DNA of 15,426 nt from Proteobacteria bacterium UBA1847 (GTDB lineage: Bacteria; Pseudomonadota; Gammaproteobacteria; Steroidobacterales; Woeseiaceae). The DNA lies in NCBI GenBank assembly GCA_002338605.1, contig DDIP01000014.1, forward strand, positions 1 through 15,426. The letters are read 5' to 3'. The notes below the pieces were generated by a model that saw nothing but the letters and a program-made list of their open reading frames with translations, did not search any database and was not told the DNA's origin. A program made the position numbers and the translations under genes. This document shows, piece by piece, positions 7,891 through 15,372 of this stretch (position 1 is its first letter; each line of letters starts with the position of its first letter).

Positions 7891-8952
7891 CTATTTTTCC
7901 GTTTGGAGCGTTAACCAATCCGACAATTCAGCAACAAATTCACGGTCAAATACAAAGCCTTTTACTGATCTCTGCCACAAAGCGTGACCAACGTCAGGAT
8001 ACACGCGGACAGTTTGATTGGTTTTTCCGATTTCCTCGAAGCTGTCTTGCAGCAGTTTAACACTGAGTACGACCGGCACATTTTCCAACTCGTCCAGTCC
8101 GCCGAAGGCGATAAACAAGGGCTGCGGCGATTTTTTCCAATACACAATTGGGTCAAATTCGAGCATCTGCGGATAAAACCCGAAACGCCAGTCATCAGGG
8201 TCGGAAGGATAAATGCTGTTCGCGAACTCTGCATACGGACCATTAGCGAAAAGCGTCGTACATGGTAAATATTCCGAGAATTCAATTTGCCGAAAAAGCA
8301 GTTGGTCAACGGCAGCATCGCATGCACGAAAACGTAGCAACCACTCTAGATTGATGTTCTTTTCGCGGTAAGTGTTTTCCCGTTCGTAGCGAATGGATAC
8401 ATAACCCGGTGCGGTACCGCCTGAAATATTAACTACGAATGAGATCGTGCTGGGGTGTTGCGAGGCAACGATCGGCGCAACCCGGCCACCTTGACTTAGA
8501 CCCACTAGGCCGATCTTGTCGACCGGCGCCCCAAGTTCCGGATGCGATTGCAGAAAAATGACGGCGGCGAACGCATCGTCGGCAAGGTCCGGCAGCGTTG
8601 AAGTCCGCAAATTTCCGCCGGAACTCCCGGAGCCTCGTTTGTCAGGAAAAACGACGGCGATGTCATTCGAAACGAAGAGCTGGGCAATCATGCCAGCCCA
8701 AACGTTCTTCCGGCTACTTCTTCCCGACCCGTGAACTAGAATGACCGTTCCTTTTGCCGTCCGATTTACGGGCCTGAGAAGTGTTGCCGCCAGCTGAATG
8801 TCACCATTAAAGTAAGAGATATCCGTCTTGTCGACCGAGCTGCTTTGACGGTAGTCCATTGGGAATTGGGGCTCGTCAGCCTGTGCGCCCACGGCGCAAG
8901 CCAATAGCAGAATTGCGAGACCATGACGCGAAGCACAGGGAAAATATGCCAT
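7891..8952 (-). CDS. secreted alpha/beta hydrolase
   Basis: This is a 353-residue serine hydrolase with a signal peptide (about residues 1-25, ending VGAQA). The alpha/beta-hydrolase core is intact: VILVHGSGRSS at 70-80 (HGSG oxyanion turn), PDKRGSGSSGG at 103-113, nucleophile elbow GLSQGG with S153, acid D287 in FGGLDEL, and base H323 in DVGHALW. A lid-like helical insertion lies between about 185 and 265. The fold is close to the dienelactone hydrolase and prolyl-oligopeptidase-type esterases, and the substrate cannot be told from sequence. The start is ATG 8952, preceded by GGAG eight bases upstream. The AraC-type gene lies 77 bases upstream on the same strand and may control or be cotranscribed with it. 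Confidence 0.9.
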   Translation of the reverse strand: MAYFPCASRHGLAILLLACAVGAQADEPQFPMDYRQSSSVDKTDISYFNGDIQLAATLLRPVNRTAKGTVILVHGSGRSSRKNVWAGMIAQLFVSNDIAVVFPDKRGSGSSGGNLRTSTLPDLADDAFAAVIFLQSHPELGAPVDKIGLVGLSQGGRVAPIVASQHPSTISFVVNISGGTAPGYVSIRYERENTYREKNINLEWLLRFRACDAAVDQLLFRQIEFSEYLPCTTLFANGPYAEFANSIYPSDPDDWRFGFYPQMLEFDPIVYWKKSPQPLFIAFGGLDELENVPVVLSVKLLQDSFEEIGKTNQTVRVYPDVGHALWQRSVKGFVFDREFVAELSDWLTLQTEK

Positions 8953-9003
8953 CGGATTGACTCCATATTCGAGTTGGACCCGAAGAGATACTGCGTATCA
9001 GCG

Positions 9004-9030
9004 TTGATCAAGTCTTGAATAGATTTGATC
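9004..9030. repeat. nested inverted repeats before the hydrolase gene
   Basis: Three overlapping palindromes lie between the AraC-type gene and the hydrolase gene: TTGATCAA at 9004-9011, TCAAG-T-CTTGA at 9008-9018, and GATCAA/TTGATC arms at 9006-9011 and 9025-9030. They are 52-78 bases upstream of the hydrolase start, a position that suits an operator. There is no following T-run, so they do not look like a terminator. A regulatory role is only a guess. Confidence 0.35.
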
Positions 9031-9728
9031 TAGGCGATGAATTCCCGCAGCGCTGACGGAGCGATGCCAATAGCGGAAACAAGCTGCCGTGTGAAATGAG
9101 CCTGGTCACAATAACCTACAATCTGGGCGATCTCAGCGAGCGTCATGGACTTGTCACACAATAGTCGAATCGCGTGCTGCAATTGCTCTTCTGCACGGAA
9201 ACGCGACGGGGTGATCCCATACCTGCGACGAAAGGCGCGTGAGGCGTGTTCGGGGCTTATATCATGTCGCGCCGCGGCGTCGGAGATTTGTAATTTGGGA
9301 TCACGACGCAAGTCGGCAGCCATTATCTCCACCCAGTCCGAGGCATTGTTTCTTGGCCCTGACGCCGCCTTCGCGAGCAAGTCGATTACGGCATCAACAT
9401 CGTTCCCACGTCTGATGAATTCATCAGCGTCCAATTCGCGAAACACCCCGTACTCAAGGTGTTCAAGAAGCCTGGCTGAATTTGTCGAGTAGGTGAAATT
9501 CAAAACCAGAGTCCTGGACCGCACGAATCTGTTGGAATGGAGGTCAAATGGCGGATGAAACACGATGTCGCCTGGTTCGCACAACCAAGTGCCGTTTACG
9601 CCGCACTCAATGTAGCCTCCTTCGAGGACCAGGGCTGAATAAGCATGTGAATGGCGATGAGCACCCAGGTCCGATCCCTGAAAATGCTCTGTGATAAGGT
9701 CCTGCCCAATGCTCATGTGGGTGGTCAC
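9030..9728 (-). CDS. AraC-family transcriptional regulator
   Basis: This is a 232-residue DNA-binding regulator. The N-terminal part (about 15-75) resembles a cupin ligand-binding domain, with GAHRHSHAY at 22-30 carrying the metal-type histidines and the turn EPGDIVFHPPFDLH at 51-64. The C-terminal AraC domain has two helix-turn-helix units: ISDAAARHDISPEHASRAFR at about 148-167 and LAEIAQIVGYCDQAHFTRQ at about 197-215. The second is the classic AraC/XylS signature. At 232 residues it is shorter than AraC itself but usual for cupin-type members. The chosen start is GTG 9728, with GCGGAG about eight bases upstream. The ATG at 9716 (MSIGQD) has no ribosome site but is a possible alternative. 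The inducer is unknown; the likely target is the downstream hydrolase gene and possibly itself. Confidence 0.92.
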   Translation of the reverse strand: MTTHMSIGQDLITEHFQGSDLGAHRHSHAYSALVLEGGYIECGVNGTWLCEPGDIVFHPPFDLHSNRFVRSRTLVLNFTYSTNSARLLEHLEYGVFRELDADEFIRRGNDVDAVIDLLAKAASGPRNNASDWVEIMAADLRRDPKLQISDAAARHDISPEHASRAFRRRYGITPSRFRAEEQLQHAIRLLCDKSMTLAEIAQIVGYCDQAHFTRQLVSAIGIAPSALREFIA

Positions 9729-9765
9729 AACAACGGCTCCGCTTTCTAAGATTCGTTGTGCAGTC

Positions 9766-9784
9766 GCTTGAGTCTAACTCGAGC
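9766..9784. repeat. inverted repeat upstream of the AraC-type gene
   Basis: GCTTGAG-TCTAA-CTCGAGC forms a 7-bp stem with one G-T pair and a 5-base loop. It lies 38 bases upstream of the regulator start, in the 141-base gap that also follows the mipA-like gene. It could be an autoregulatory operator or a weak terminator of the mipA-like transcript. No T-run follows on the minus strand, which makes a terminator less likely. The rest of the gap (9729-9869) shows nothing recognisable. Confidence 0.35.
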
Positions 9785-9869
9785 ACGCATCGTAATGTAC
9801 TTGGCTGACACCAGGAACTCAGACTCTCGCAAGCCGCAGATCAACCGTCGATAGCACTCGAATTTCGGA

Positions 9870-10715
9870 TCAACGCCGCTTCGACTGCCAGGCTGTCCAG
9901 AACAGCGCCAGCCGAATGCCCTTGTCGTAGTCTCGCTGGTACAACGGGCTCGAGCTATTTGTTGAGCCCTTGTTTACCCATAGGCGTACCGATCCGCGAA
10001 ACTCCAGTCGATCGCTGAGTTTTCGCCTCAGTCCGACCAGCAACTCCGTATTCAGGTAGCCCGATGTTGCATTGAAGGTGGGACGGTCCGTGGTAGCAAA
10101 CTGCGGCGCTACACCGTAGAAATAATTCATGAAGTCGTCTGATGCCCAGGTCGAAGACAGCCGCAGTTTCACCTCGTTGCCTTCGCCGAGCAAGTCGCGT
10201 GCGAGGTATTCAATTTCAGGGTTGAACACAACGCCACGCCCTTTGCCATCCAGTCCGTCCACAGAGATCGCAGCACGCAACTGCAGTGACAGGTTGAGCT
10301 CGCGCGCATCCCGCTCGTTGCCGCGCAAACGAAATTTGATTTCAGGTCCGGCCTCGACCAGGAAGTCAAGATCAGGCATGCCGCTTCGCAACGCCAGGCT
10401 GTCACTGTCTTCGGGAAAGCTCGCGCTGATGCCCAGTGACAACTTTATCCTGTCGGTGTCGACGATCTGGCCACTGGCGAGCTCATCGAGGTCCTCACCA
10501 AAGCGAAGAAATTTACCGCGATAAACCGGGAACGGCAGCGGCAGAAGCGTCAGGTTCTGGTCTGCCGATGACGGATAGGCAGGAAAATTCTGCCCGAATG
10601 CAACCACCTGAAATTCCCACAATGGTTCGCGAGCTCCGTCGCCGGCCTGGTCAGCCACTGTGGGCGACATACAGCCTAGCAGCAGTAGCGTGACGAGATA
10701 GCTAACGCAGCGCAC
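9870..10715 (-). CDS. MipA/OmpV family outer-membrane protein
   Basis: This is a 281-residue protein of the MipA/OmpV type, which form small outer-membrane beta-barrels; E. coli MipA was described as a scaffold for murein enzymes. A hydrophobic leader (about 5-20) is followed by PTVADQA, a plausible signal-peptidase I site. LLLGC at 11-15 could instead be a lipobox. The body has alternating amphipathic strands. FRLRGNERDARELNLSLQLR and the end SPLYQRDYDKGIRLALFWTA fit the family, and YDKGIRLALFWTAWQ resembles a terminal barrel strand. The start is GTG 10715, with GGGAG seven bases upstream. It overlaps the end of malQ by 14 bases, so the two are probably cotranscribed and coupled. That partnership suggests a role in sugar or oligosaccharide uptake, but this is inference. 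Family confidence is good; a generic outer-membrane barrel is the alternative. Confidence 0.82.
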   Translation of the reverse strand: MRCVSYLVTLLLLGCMSPTVADQAGDGAREPLWEFQVVAFGQNFPAYPSSADQNLTLLPLPFPVYRGKFLRFGEDLDELASGQIVDTDRIKLSLGISASFPEDSDSLALRSGMPDLDFLVEAGPEIKFRLRGNERDARELNLSLQLRAAISVDGLDGKGRGVVFNPEIEYLARDLLGEGNEVKLRLSSTWASDDFMNYFYGVAPQFATTDRPTFNATSGYLNTELLVGLRRKLSDRLEFRGSVRLWVNKGSTNSSSPLYQRDYDKGIRLALFWTAWQSKRR

Positions 10716-12258
10716 TGGGTATCTCCCGATCAGACGCGATCACTGCCGCAGCGACCTCCTCGCACAGCTGGTCGGTCAGTGCCGACGGATCAAGTCGCCA
10801 GCGCCAGTTGTTGTCTGCTGTACCCGGTGTATTGAAACGTGCTTCGGATCCGAGCCCGAGATAATCCTGCATCGGCGCGACTGCAAGTTTGGCGGGTGTT
10901 GAGTAAGCAGCCTTGACCAGGCCCATTGAGATGCTGCCGGGGTCGCCGTTGCAGATGCGCAGGACAGCCTCCTGATCGGCTCTGATTTCGTCGGCAGATC
11001 GCTCGTCCCCGGGACCGCCACAAAACCAGCCCAGCGATGTATCGTTGTCGTGGGTACCGGTGTAGCAAACGCTGTTTTCCGGTACCGCGGCGAGATCGAA
11101 TCCCTCGTTCGTGACGCTGAACTGGAGGACAACCATGCCGGGCAGCTGATGCCGGTCTCGCAGCGCTTCGACTTCCGGTGTGATCAGACCAAGGTCCTCC
11201 GCGACGATGGGTAACGACCCAAGAGCCTGTTTCAGCGCGTCGAAAATTGCGTCACCCGGGCCCGCTTCCCATCGGCCAGTTCTCGCCGTCGTCGCCTCTG
11301 CCGGGATCGACCAGTAGGACTCGAAACCGCGAAAGTGATCGATGCGCACAATATCGGCAATGTCGGTCGAGGCGCGCAGACGATCGATCCACCACCGGTA
11401 GCCATTCTTCGCGTGAGCGTCCCAGTCATACAGCGGGTTGCCCCATAGTTGACCATCGTTACTGAAATAGTCAGGCGGCACACCACCGACCCGGTCCGGC
11501 TTGCCATCGGCGTCGATGCGAAGGATGTCGCGATTTGCCCATGCATCGGAACTGTCCAGGGCGATGTAAATAGGCATGTCGCCAAACAGCAAGACACCGG
11601 CTGCGTGCGCATAATTTCGCAATCGCTGCCACTGCTCATGGAACAGAAACTGCTGAATTTTGATGCACTGGATTTCGGTGCTGGCGTCACGGTGAAGATT
11701 CATGAGTGCCGCAGCGTCCCGGTGCACAAACTGAGGCGCCCAATGTGGCCACGACTGTTCATCATGCCGGGATTTCAGAATGCGATACAGGGCATAGTCG
11801 TGCAACCAGCGATTGTCGTTGAGCGCCAGGAACTGCTCAAAGGCCGATTTGAGTTTCGTGTTCGCCCTGGCCGAAAAGCGACTGGCAGCCGTCATCAAAA
11901 GCGCGGACTTGGCAGGCACCAGGGCGCCATAGTCGACGTGGTCGCGAGGCAAGCTGGACAGGGCTTTCACTTCGCGGGGCCTGAGCAGCCGTTTCTTCTG
12001 CAGGTCTGCGATATCGATCAACATCTCGTTGCCGGCAAATGTTGACAAAGACTGGTAGGGAGAATCACCGTAAGCGGTTGGTCCGAGCGGCAGGAACTGC
12101 CAGACACCAAGCCGCATTCTTCGCAGGTAGTCGACGAACGCGTAGGCCTCTTTGCCAAGTTCACCGATTCCGAATTGCCCGGGCAATGACGTTAAGTGCA
12201 GTCCGGCGCCGGCTCTTCGAGCGGGCGGCAACGCTGTGCCAGGAACTTTTTCTTGCAT
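10702..12258 (-). CDS. malQ: 4-alpha-glucanotransferase (amylomaltase, GH77)
   Basis: This cytoplasmic enzyme (518 residues) transfers alpha-1,4-glucan segments between maltodextrins and releases glucose. The N-terminus carries the family stretch GAGLHLTSLPGQFGIGELG at 17-35 and VWQFLPLGPTAYGDSPYQS at 52-70. Catalytic residues by comparison with Thermus amylomaltase are nucleophile D307 in RIDHFRGF, acid/base E354 in VAEDLG and stabilising D404 in GTHDNDT. VPPDYFSNDGQLWGNPLYDW at 260-279 is also typical. The length is that of the compact bacterial amylomaltase rather than the longer E. coli MalQ. The start is ATG 12258, with AAGGTGG five bases upstream. It is the first gene of a two-gene unit with the mipA-like gene and divergent from the Sel1 gene. 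No other maltose or glycogen gene is in view, so whether it serves maltodextrin use or glycogen turnover is open. Confidence 0.97.
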   Translation of the reverse strand: MQEKVPGTALPPARRAGAGLHLTSLPGQFGIGELGKEAYAFVDYLRRMRLGVWQFLPLGPTAYGDSPYQSLSTFAGNEMLIDIADLQKKRLLRPREVKALSSLPRDHVDYGALVPAKSALLMTAASRFSARANTKLKSAFEQFLALNDNRWLHDYALYRILKSRHDEQSWPHWAPQFVHRDAAALMNLHRDASTEIQCIKIQQFLFHEQWQRLRNYAHAAGVLLFGDMPIYIALDSSDAWANRDILRIDADGKPDRVGGVPPDYFSNDGQLWGNPLYDWDAHAKNGYRWWIDRLRASTDIADIVRIDHFRGFESYWSIPAEATTARTGRWEAGPGDAIFDALKQALGSLPIVAEDLGLITPEVEALRDRHQLPGMVVLQFSVTNEGFDLAAVPENSVCYTGTHDNDTSLGWFCGGPGDERSADEIRADQEAVLRICNGDPGSISMGLVKAAYSTPAKLAVAPMQDYLGLGSEARFNTPGTADNNWRWRLDPSALTDQLCEEVAAAVIASDREIPSALR

Positions 12259-12381
12259 GTCGCCACCTTAGTGCGACCTGCTGTTCACCGCAAGAACTAA
12301 CAAATTCGGCTTGTGTGGCCGATGCGCGTATGATGTCGCACTGACTCTGGTGCCAGTGGCGCCAATAAGGGAGGGTCAATA
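12259..12381. promoter_or_regulatory. divergent promoter region, malQ / Sel1 gene
   Basis: This 123-base gap lies between divergent genes. TATGAT at 12329-12334 is a fair plus-strand -10 box, but no good -35 is seen upstream. An imperfect inverted repeat, TGGTGCC-AGT-GGCGCCA, at 12348-12364 ends just before the GGGAGGG ribosome site of the Sel1 gene and could fold in its leader. No MalT-like or other known operator was recognised. Confidence 0.35.
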
Positions 12382-12984
12382 ATGCGCTGTGTTCAATTGG
12401 CAAAATTCGCAGTGATGTTGTTGTTCGTTTCCGTTGCTATCGCGGACGATGCACAAAAGGCTCGTTCGGCCTTTGAGTCCGGCGACTACGAAACGGCACT
12501 GGCTATCTGGCAGCCATTGGCTGAAGGTGGTCACGCCGACAGCCAGTTTGGCCTGGGGCAATTGTACGGGAACGGTTTTGGCGTACCGATGGATGATGCG
12601 CTGGCGATCAAATGGTATAGCCTGGCTGCCGAGCAGGGCCATGCCAAAGCCCAGTTCAACCTTGCGGTCATGCATCAGAACGGCTGGGGACTTCCTCAAA
12701 GCGATACCGAAGCGATGAAGCTGTATGCGCTGGCAGCGGAGCAGGGGGTCAGCGCCGCCATGGTCGCCCTGGGTCGCTATTACTCAATGGATTTTCTCGA
12801 TAGCTACGATCCCGTGCTGGCCCACAAGTGGTTAAAGCTCGCCTACCTGTTGCACGACATTGATGCAGGACCGAAGCTGGACGCCATTGAAGGCAAGATG
12901 TCCGCCGAACAGCTCGCGGCAAGTGAGTCCGAGGTCGCCGCCTGGTCAAGGCAGCACGAAGGCCTCTTGTCTAACCAGGACTAG
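12382..12984 (+). CDS. secreted Sel1-repeat (TPR-like) protein
   Basis: This is a 200-residue periplasmic protein. A signal peptide covers about residues 1-21 (ending SVAIA). Three Sel1-like repeats follow at about 51-86, 87-122 and 123-155. They show the usual pattern of Gly-rich turns such as QFGLGQLYGNGFGV and AAEQGHAKAQFNLAVMHQNG. The repeats form a helical solenoid used for protein-protein contact. The C-terminus is a helical tail (KMSAEQLAASESEVAAW). The start is ATG 12382, with a strong GGGAGGG ribosome site six bases upstream. The gene ends tail-to-tail with hexR, sharing four bases (CTAG) that hold both stop codons. No specific partner can be named; Sel1 proteins often act as adaptors in signalling or envelope processes. 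Confidence 0.9.
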   Translation: MRCVQLAKFAVMLLFVSVAIADDAQKARSAFESGDYETALAIWQPLAEGGHADSQFGLGQLYGNGFGVPMDDALAIKWYSLAAEQGHAKAQFNLAVMHQNGWGLPQSDTEAMKLYALAAEQGVSAAMVALGRYYSMDFLDSYDPVLAHKWLKLAYLLHDIDAGPKLDAIEGKMSAEQLAASESEVAAWSRQHEGLLSNQD

Positions 12985-13811
12985 ACCGCCTGCCTGCGCA
13001 GTGCATCCTTGCTGATTCTGAGCCTGTCAGCCGCCTGTTCGCCGCTGGCCAGCGCCAGTGCAACATACAATGCGTCCAGCAAGGCCAACTGCGCAAGCCT
13101 CGAACTCATCGGCGTATAGATACTGGTGTCCTCGATAACCGGGCAGGGGAATAGCACGCTGGCCTCCCGCGCGAGTTCGGAGTCGGGGTTCGTTATTGCG
13201 ATGACCGTCGCACCGCGAGCGGTTGCCAGTCGTGCCGCCGTCGCAAACTCGGGCCAGCGACCGGTGTGTGATAACAACACCAGGACGTCGTTGGCTTCGG
13301 CAATCGCCGCAAACTGCAGAATCGTCGGTGTGTCAACGAGAGTGGAGCAGGGAATGCCGAGGCGGAAAAACTTGTGGCAGGCATCACCTGCCACGTGGCC
13401 CGATGCGCCGAGCCCGCCCAATGCGATTTGCCTCGCTTTTTTGAGGATAGCGACTGATCGATCAATCGGCATCGATGACAAGCCGGCCCGCATGTCGATG
13501 AGCGACTGGATTGACGCGTCCATCACTTTAAGTATGGCATCGGATGAACTGTCATCCGGCCCAACGTCCCGGTGCACGTAGCTGAGTGGATTGCTCAATG
13601 CTTCGGTTAGCCGGATGCCCAGCTCGCGAAAGCCGCCCAACCCGACTCGTTTGCAAAAGCGCAACACGGTGGGCTCGCTTGTTTTGCATTCCCTGGAGAG
13701 CATGGCGAGCGTTGCGCCCGCTGCCTCTTTCGGGTGATTCAGCACCCATTGGGCGACGCGTCCCTCCGACGGGCTCAGCTGCGGCAACAACTGGCGGATT
13801 TGCTCAAGCAT
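12981..13811 (-). CDS. hexR: HexR-type transcriptional repressor (RpiR family)
   Basis: This 276-residue regulator represses glucose catabolism genes (zwf, edd, eda, pgl and others) and is released by the Entner-Doudoroff intermediate KDPG. The N-terminal helix-turn-helix, with TLAMLSRECKTSEPTVLRFC at 34-53, is typical of RpiR proteins. A SIS sugar-phosphate domain covers about 118-255, with GGLGASGHVAGDACHKF at 132-148, LSHTGRWPE at 180-188, and TPMSSRLAQLALLDALY at 233-249, a stretch strongly kept in HexR. The start at ATG 13811 (MLEQIRQLLP) follows family alignment. The in-frame ATG at 13826 would add MYFYY. Neither has a clear ribosome site, because a HexR-like operator occupies 13811-13825. 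Longer readings up to 14150 overlap zwf and are rejected. It is divergent from zwf and convergent with the Sel1 gene. Confidence 0.9.
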   Translation of the reverse strand: MLEQIRQLLPQLSPSEGRVAQWVLNHPKEAAGATLAMLSRECKTSEPTVLRFCKRVGLGGFRELGIRLTEALSNPLSYVHRDVGPDDSSSDAILKVMDASIQSLIDMRAGLSSMPIDRSVAILKKARQIALGGLGASGHVAGDACHKFFRLGIPCSTLVDTPTILQFAAIAEANDVLVLLSHTGRWPEFATAARLATARGATVIAITNPDSELAREASVLFPCPVIEDTSIYTPMSSRLAQLALLDALYVALALASGEQAADRLRISKDALRRQAV

Positions 13812-13825
13812 GTAGTAAAAATACA
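13811..13825. promoter_or_regulatory. HexR-like operator A (at hexR start)
   Basis: TGTAGTAAAAATACA matches the published HexR palindrome TGTAATwwwATTACA at 13 of 15 positions. It lies at the first bases of hexR, so binding would autorepress. It shares the 10-mer ATGTAGTAAA with operator B. Assignment rests on the consensus and the neighbouring hexR gene. Confidence 0.7.
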
Positions 13826-13861
13826 TCGCGATCGACGAAAATACCAGAAATAATGTCAAAA

Positions 13862-13876
13862 TGTAGTAAACTTTCA
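13862..13876. promoter_or_regulatory. HexR-like operator B (upstream of zwf)
   Basis: TGTAGTAAACTTTCA matches the HexR palindrome at 12 of 15 positions, with the left half best. It lies 24 bases before the zwf start and is spaced 51 bases from operator A, about five helical turns. It could block zwf transcription. It is weaker than site A. Confidence 0.55.
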
Positions 13877-13899
13877 GAAATTCCCAAGGACGTCTTCCT

Positions 13900-15372
13900 A
13901 TGGCCCAGCTGGTACCTGTTGAATCATTCGACCTGATTATTTTCGGCGGCACCGGCGATCTCGCCATTCGGAAACTGTTGCCTGCGTTGTACCATCGCGA
14001 TTGCGACGGACAAATCACTGATGACAGCCGGATTATTGCGGCCAGTCGAAGCGCGATGACTCGCAAGAAATACCTGGCGGACGTTGAGGCGTCACTGCGC
14101 AGCAATCTCGCTGATAATCGTTTCGACGAATCGAACTGGAAGAAATTCAAGGCTCGGGTTTTCTATGTGCCGGCCGATGCGTTTGAACCCAACAAGTGGG
14201 GAGCGCTAAAAAAGTTGCTGAAAGGCCATGACGAGAAAGTGCGAGTTGCCTATCTTGCAACCGCTCCGAGTCTGTTCGGCCCGATCGCAGATGGCATGCG
14301 TTCGAACGGCCTCGTTACCGACAACAGCCGGATCGTGCTGGAGAAACCCGTCGGCCGGGATCTTGAATCGGCCTGCGAGATTAATGATGCAGTTGGCCGG
14401 AGCTTTGCCGAAAATCAGATTTATCGAATCGATCATTACCTGGGCAAAGAGACTGTGCAAAACCTGCTTGCGCTGAGATTTGCCAATTCCCTTTTCGAAC
14501 CCCTCTGGCGACGAAGCGCCATAGATCATGTACAGTTTACCGTTGCGGAAGACATTGGCGTCGGCAGTCGCGTCGGTTTTTACAACGGGGTCGGTGCAAT
14601 TCGGGACATGGTGCAGAATCATCTGCTGCAGTTGGTGTGCCTGTTCGCTATGGAGCCACCCTCAAGTCTTGATCAAAACGCAGTTCGTGATGAAAAGATC
14701 AAGGTACTGCGAGCGCTAAAACCGATTTCAGTCGACGATGCACGTGCCAACACAGTGCGCGGCCAGTACACGGAGGGTTCTATCAAGGGTGAAACCGTGC
14801 CCGGTTTTCTCGATGAGCTTGAGGGCGAGGAAAGTTCCAGCGAAACCTTTGTCGCGCTGAAAGTCGAAATCGAGAACTGGCGCTGGTCCGGCGTGCCTTT
14901 TTATCTCCGTACCGGAAAACGATTGAAGGCGAAGCATTCCGAAATTGTCGTTCAATTCCATGATGTCCCTCATTCCATATTTCCGGAGCAGCAATACAAC
15001 GTGTCGCCAAACCTGTTGCGCATCAAGTTACAACCCGATGAGGGTGTTCGCTTGTCTGTGATGGCGAAGGAGCCGGGACCGGGTGGTTTCGACCTGCGGC
15101 CTGTTTCGCTGGATTTGAGTTTCGCCGAGACCTTCGGCATTCGCTATCCGGACGCCTACGAGCGGTTGCTTATGGATGTCCTGCGCGGAAATCCGGCCTT
15201 GTTCATGCGTCGGGACGAAGTCGAAACGGCATGGCAATGGATCGACGGCATAATTGAAAGATGGCAGGTATCGAAGCAGAAAGTGGAGTCATACGCAGCG
15301 GGCACTTGGGGGCCGACGGGTTCGTCGATGCTGCTGGATCGCGATGGCCGGAGCTGGCACCAGGATGACTAG
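13900..15372 (+). CDS. zwf: glucose-6-phosphate 1-dehydrogenase
   Basis: This 490-residue cytoplasmic enzyme oxidises glucose 6-phosphate to 6-phosphogluconolactone with NAD(P)+, the entry step to the oxidative pentose phosphate and Entner-Doudoroff pathways. The coenzyme fold is shown by IIFGGTGDLAIRKLLPALY at 13-31, where GGTGDLA is the glycine-rich turn. EKPVGRDLESA follows at 148-158. The active-site signature RIDHYLGKE is at 176-184, and the likely general base is H241 in MVQNHLLQL. YLRTGKRL at 335-342 is a further substrate-side motif. The length is normal and no key residue is missing. The start is ATG 13900, with AAGGA about nine bases upstream. It lies opposite hexR and is followed, with an 8-base overlap, by a probable 6-phosphogluconolactonase gene. 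Repression by HexR through the two operators is expected. Confidence 0.98.
   Translation: MAQLVPVESFDLIIFGGTGDLAIRKLLPALYHRDCDGQITDDSRIIAASRSAMTRKKYLADVEASLRSNLADNRFDESNWKKFKARVFYVPADAFEPNKWGALKKLLKGHDEKVRVAYLATAPSLFGPIADGMRSNGLVTDNSRIVLEKPVGRDLESACEINDAVGRSFAENQIYRIDHYLGKETVQNLLALRFANSLFEPLWRRSAIDHVQFTVAEDIGVGSRVGFYNGVGAIRDMVQNHLLQLVCLFAMEPPSSLDQNAVRDEKIKVLRALKPISVDDARANTVRGQYTEGSIKGETVPGFLDELEGEESSSETFVALKVEIENWRWSGVPFYLRTGKRLKAKHSEIVVQFHDVPHSIFPEQQYNVSPNLLRIKLQPDEGVRLSVMAKEPGPGGFDLRPVSLDLSFAETFGIRYPDAYERLLMDVLRGNPALFMRRDEVETAWQWIDGIIERWQVSKQKVESYAAGTWGPTGSSMLLDRDGRSWHQDD

Noticed and set aside
11449..12045. 198-residue open frame on the plus strand
   Set aside because: It is antisense to the well-supported malQ gene and shows no recognisable domain.
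13827..14150. Extension of the HexR frame to 389 residues
   Set aside because: The added stretch is antisense to zwf and unlike any RpiR N-terminus; the helix-turn-helix begins correctly from the start at 13811.
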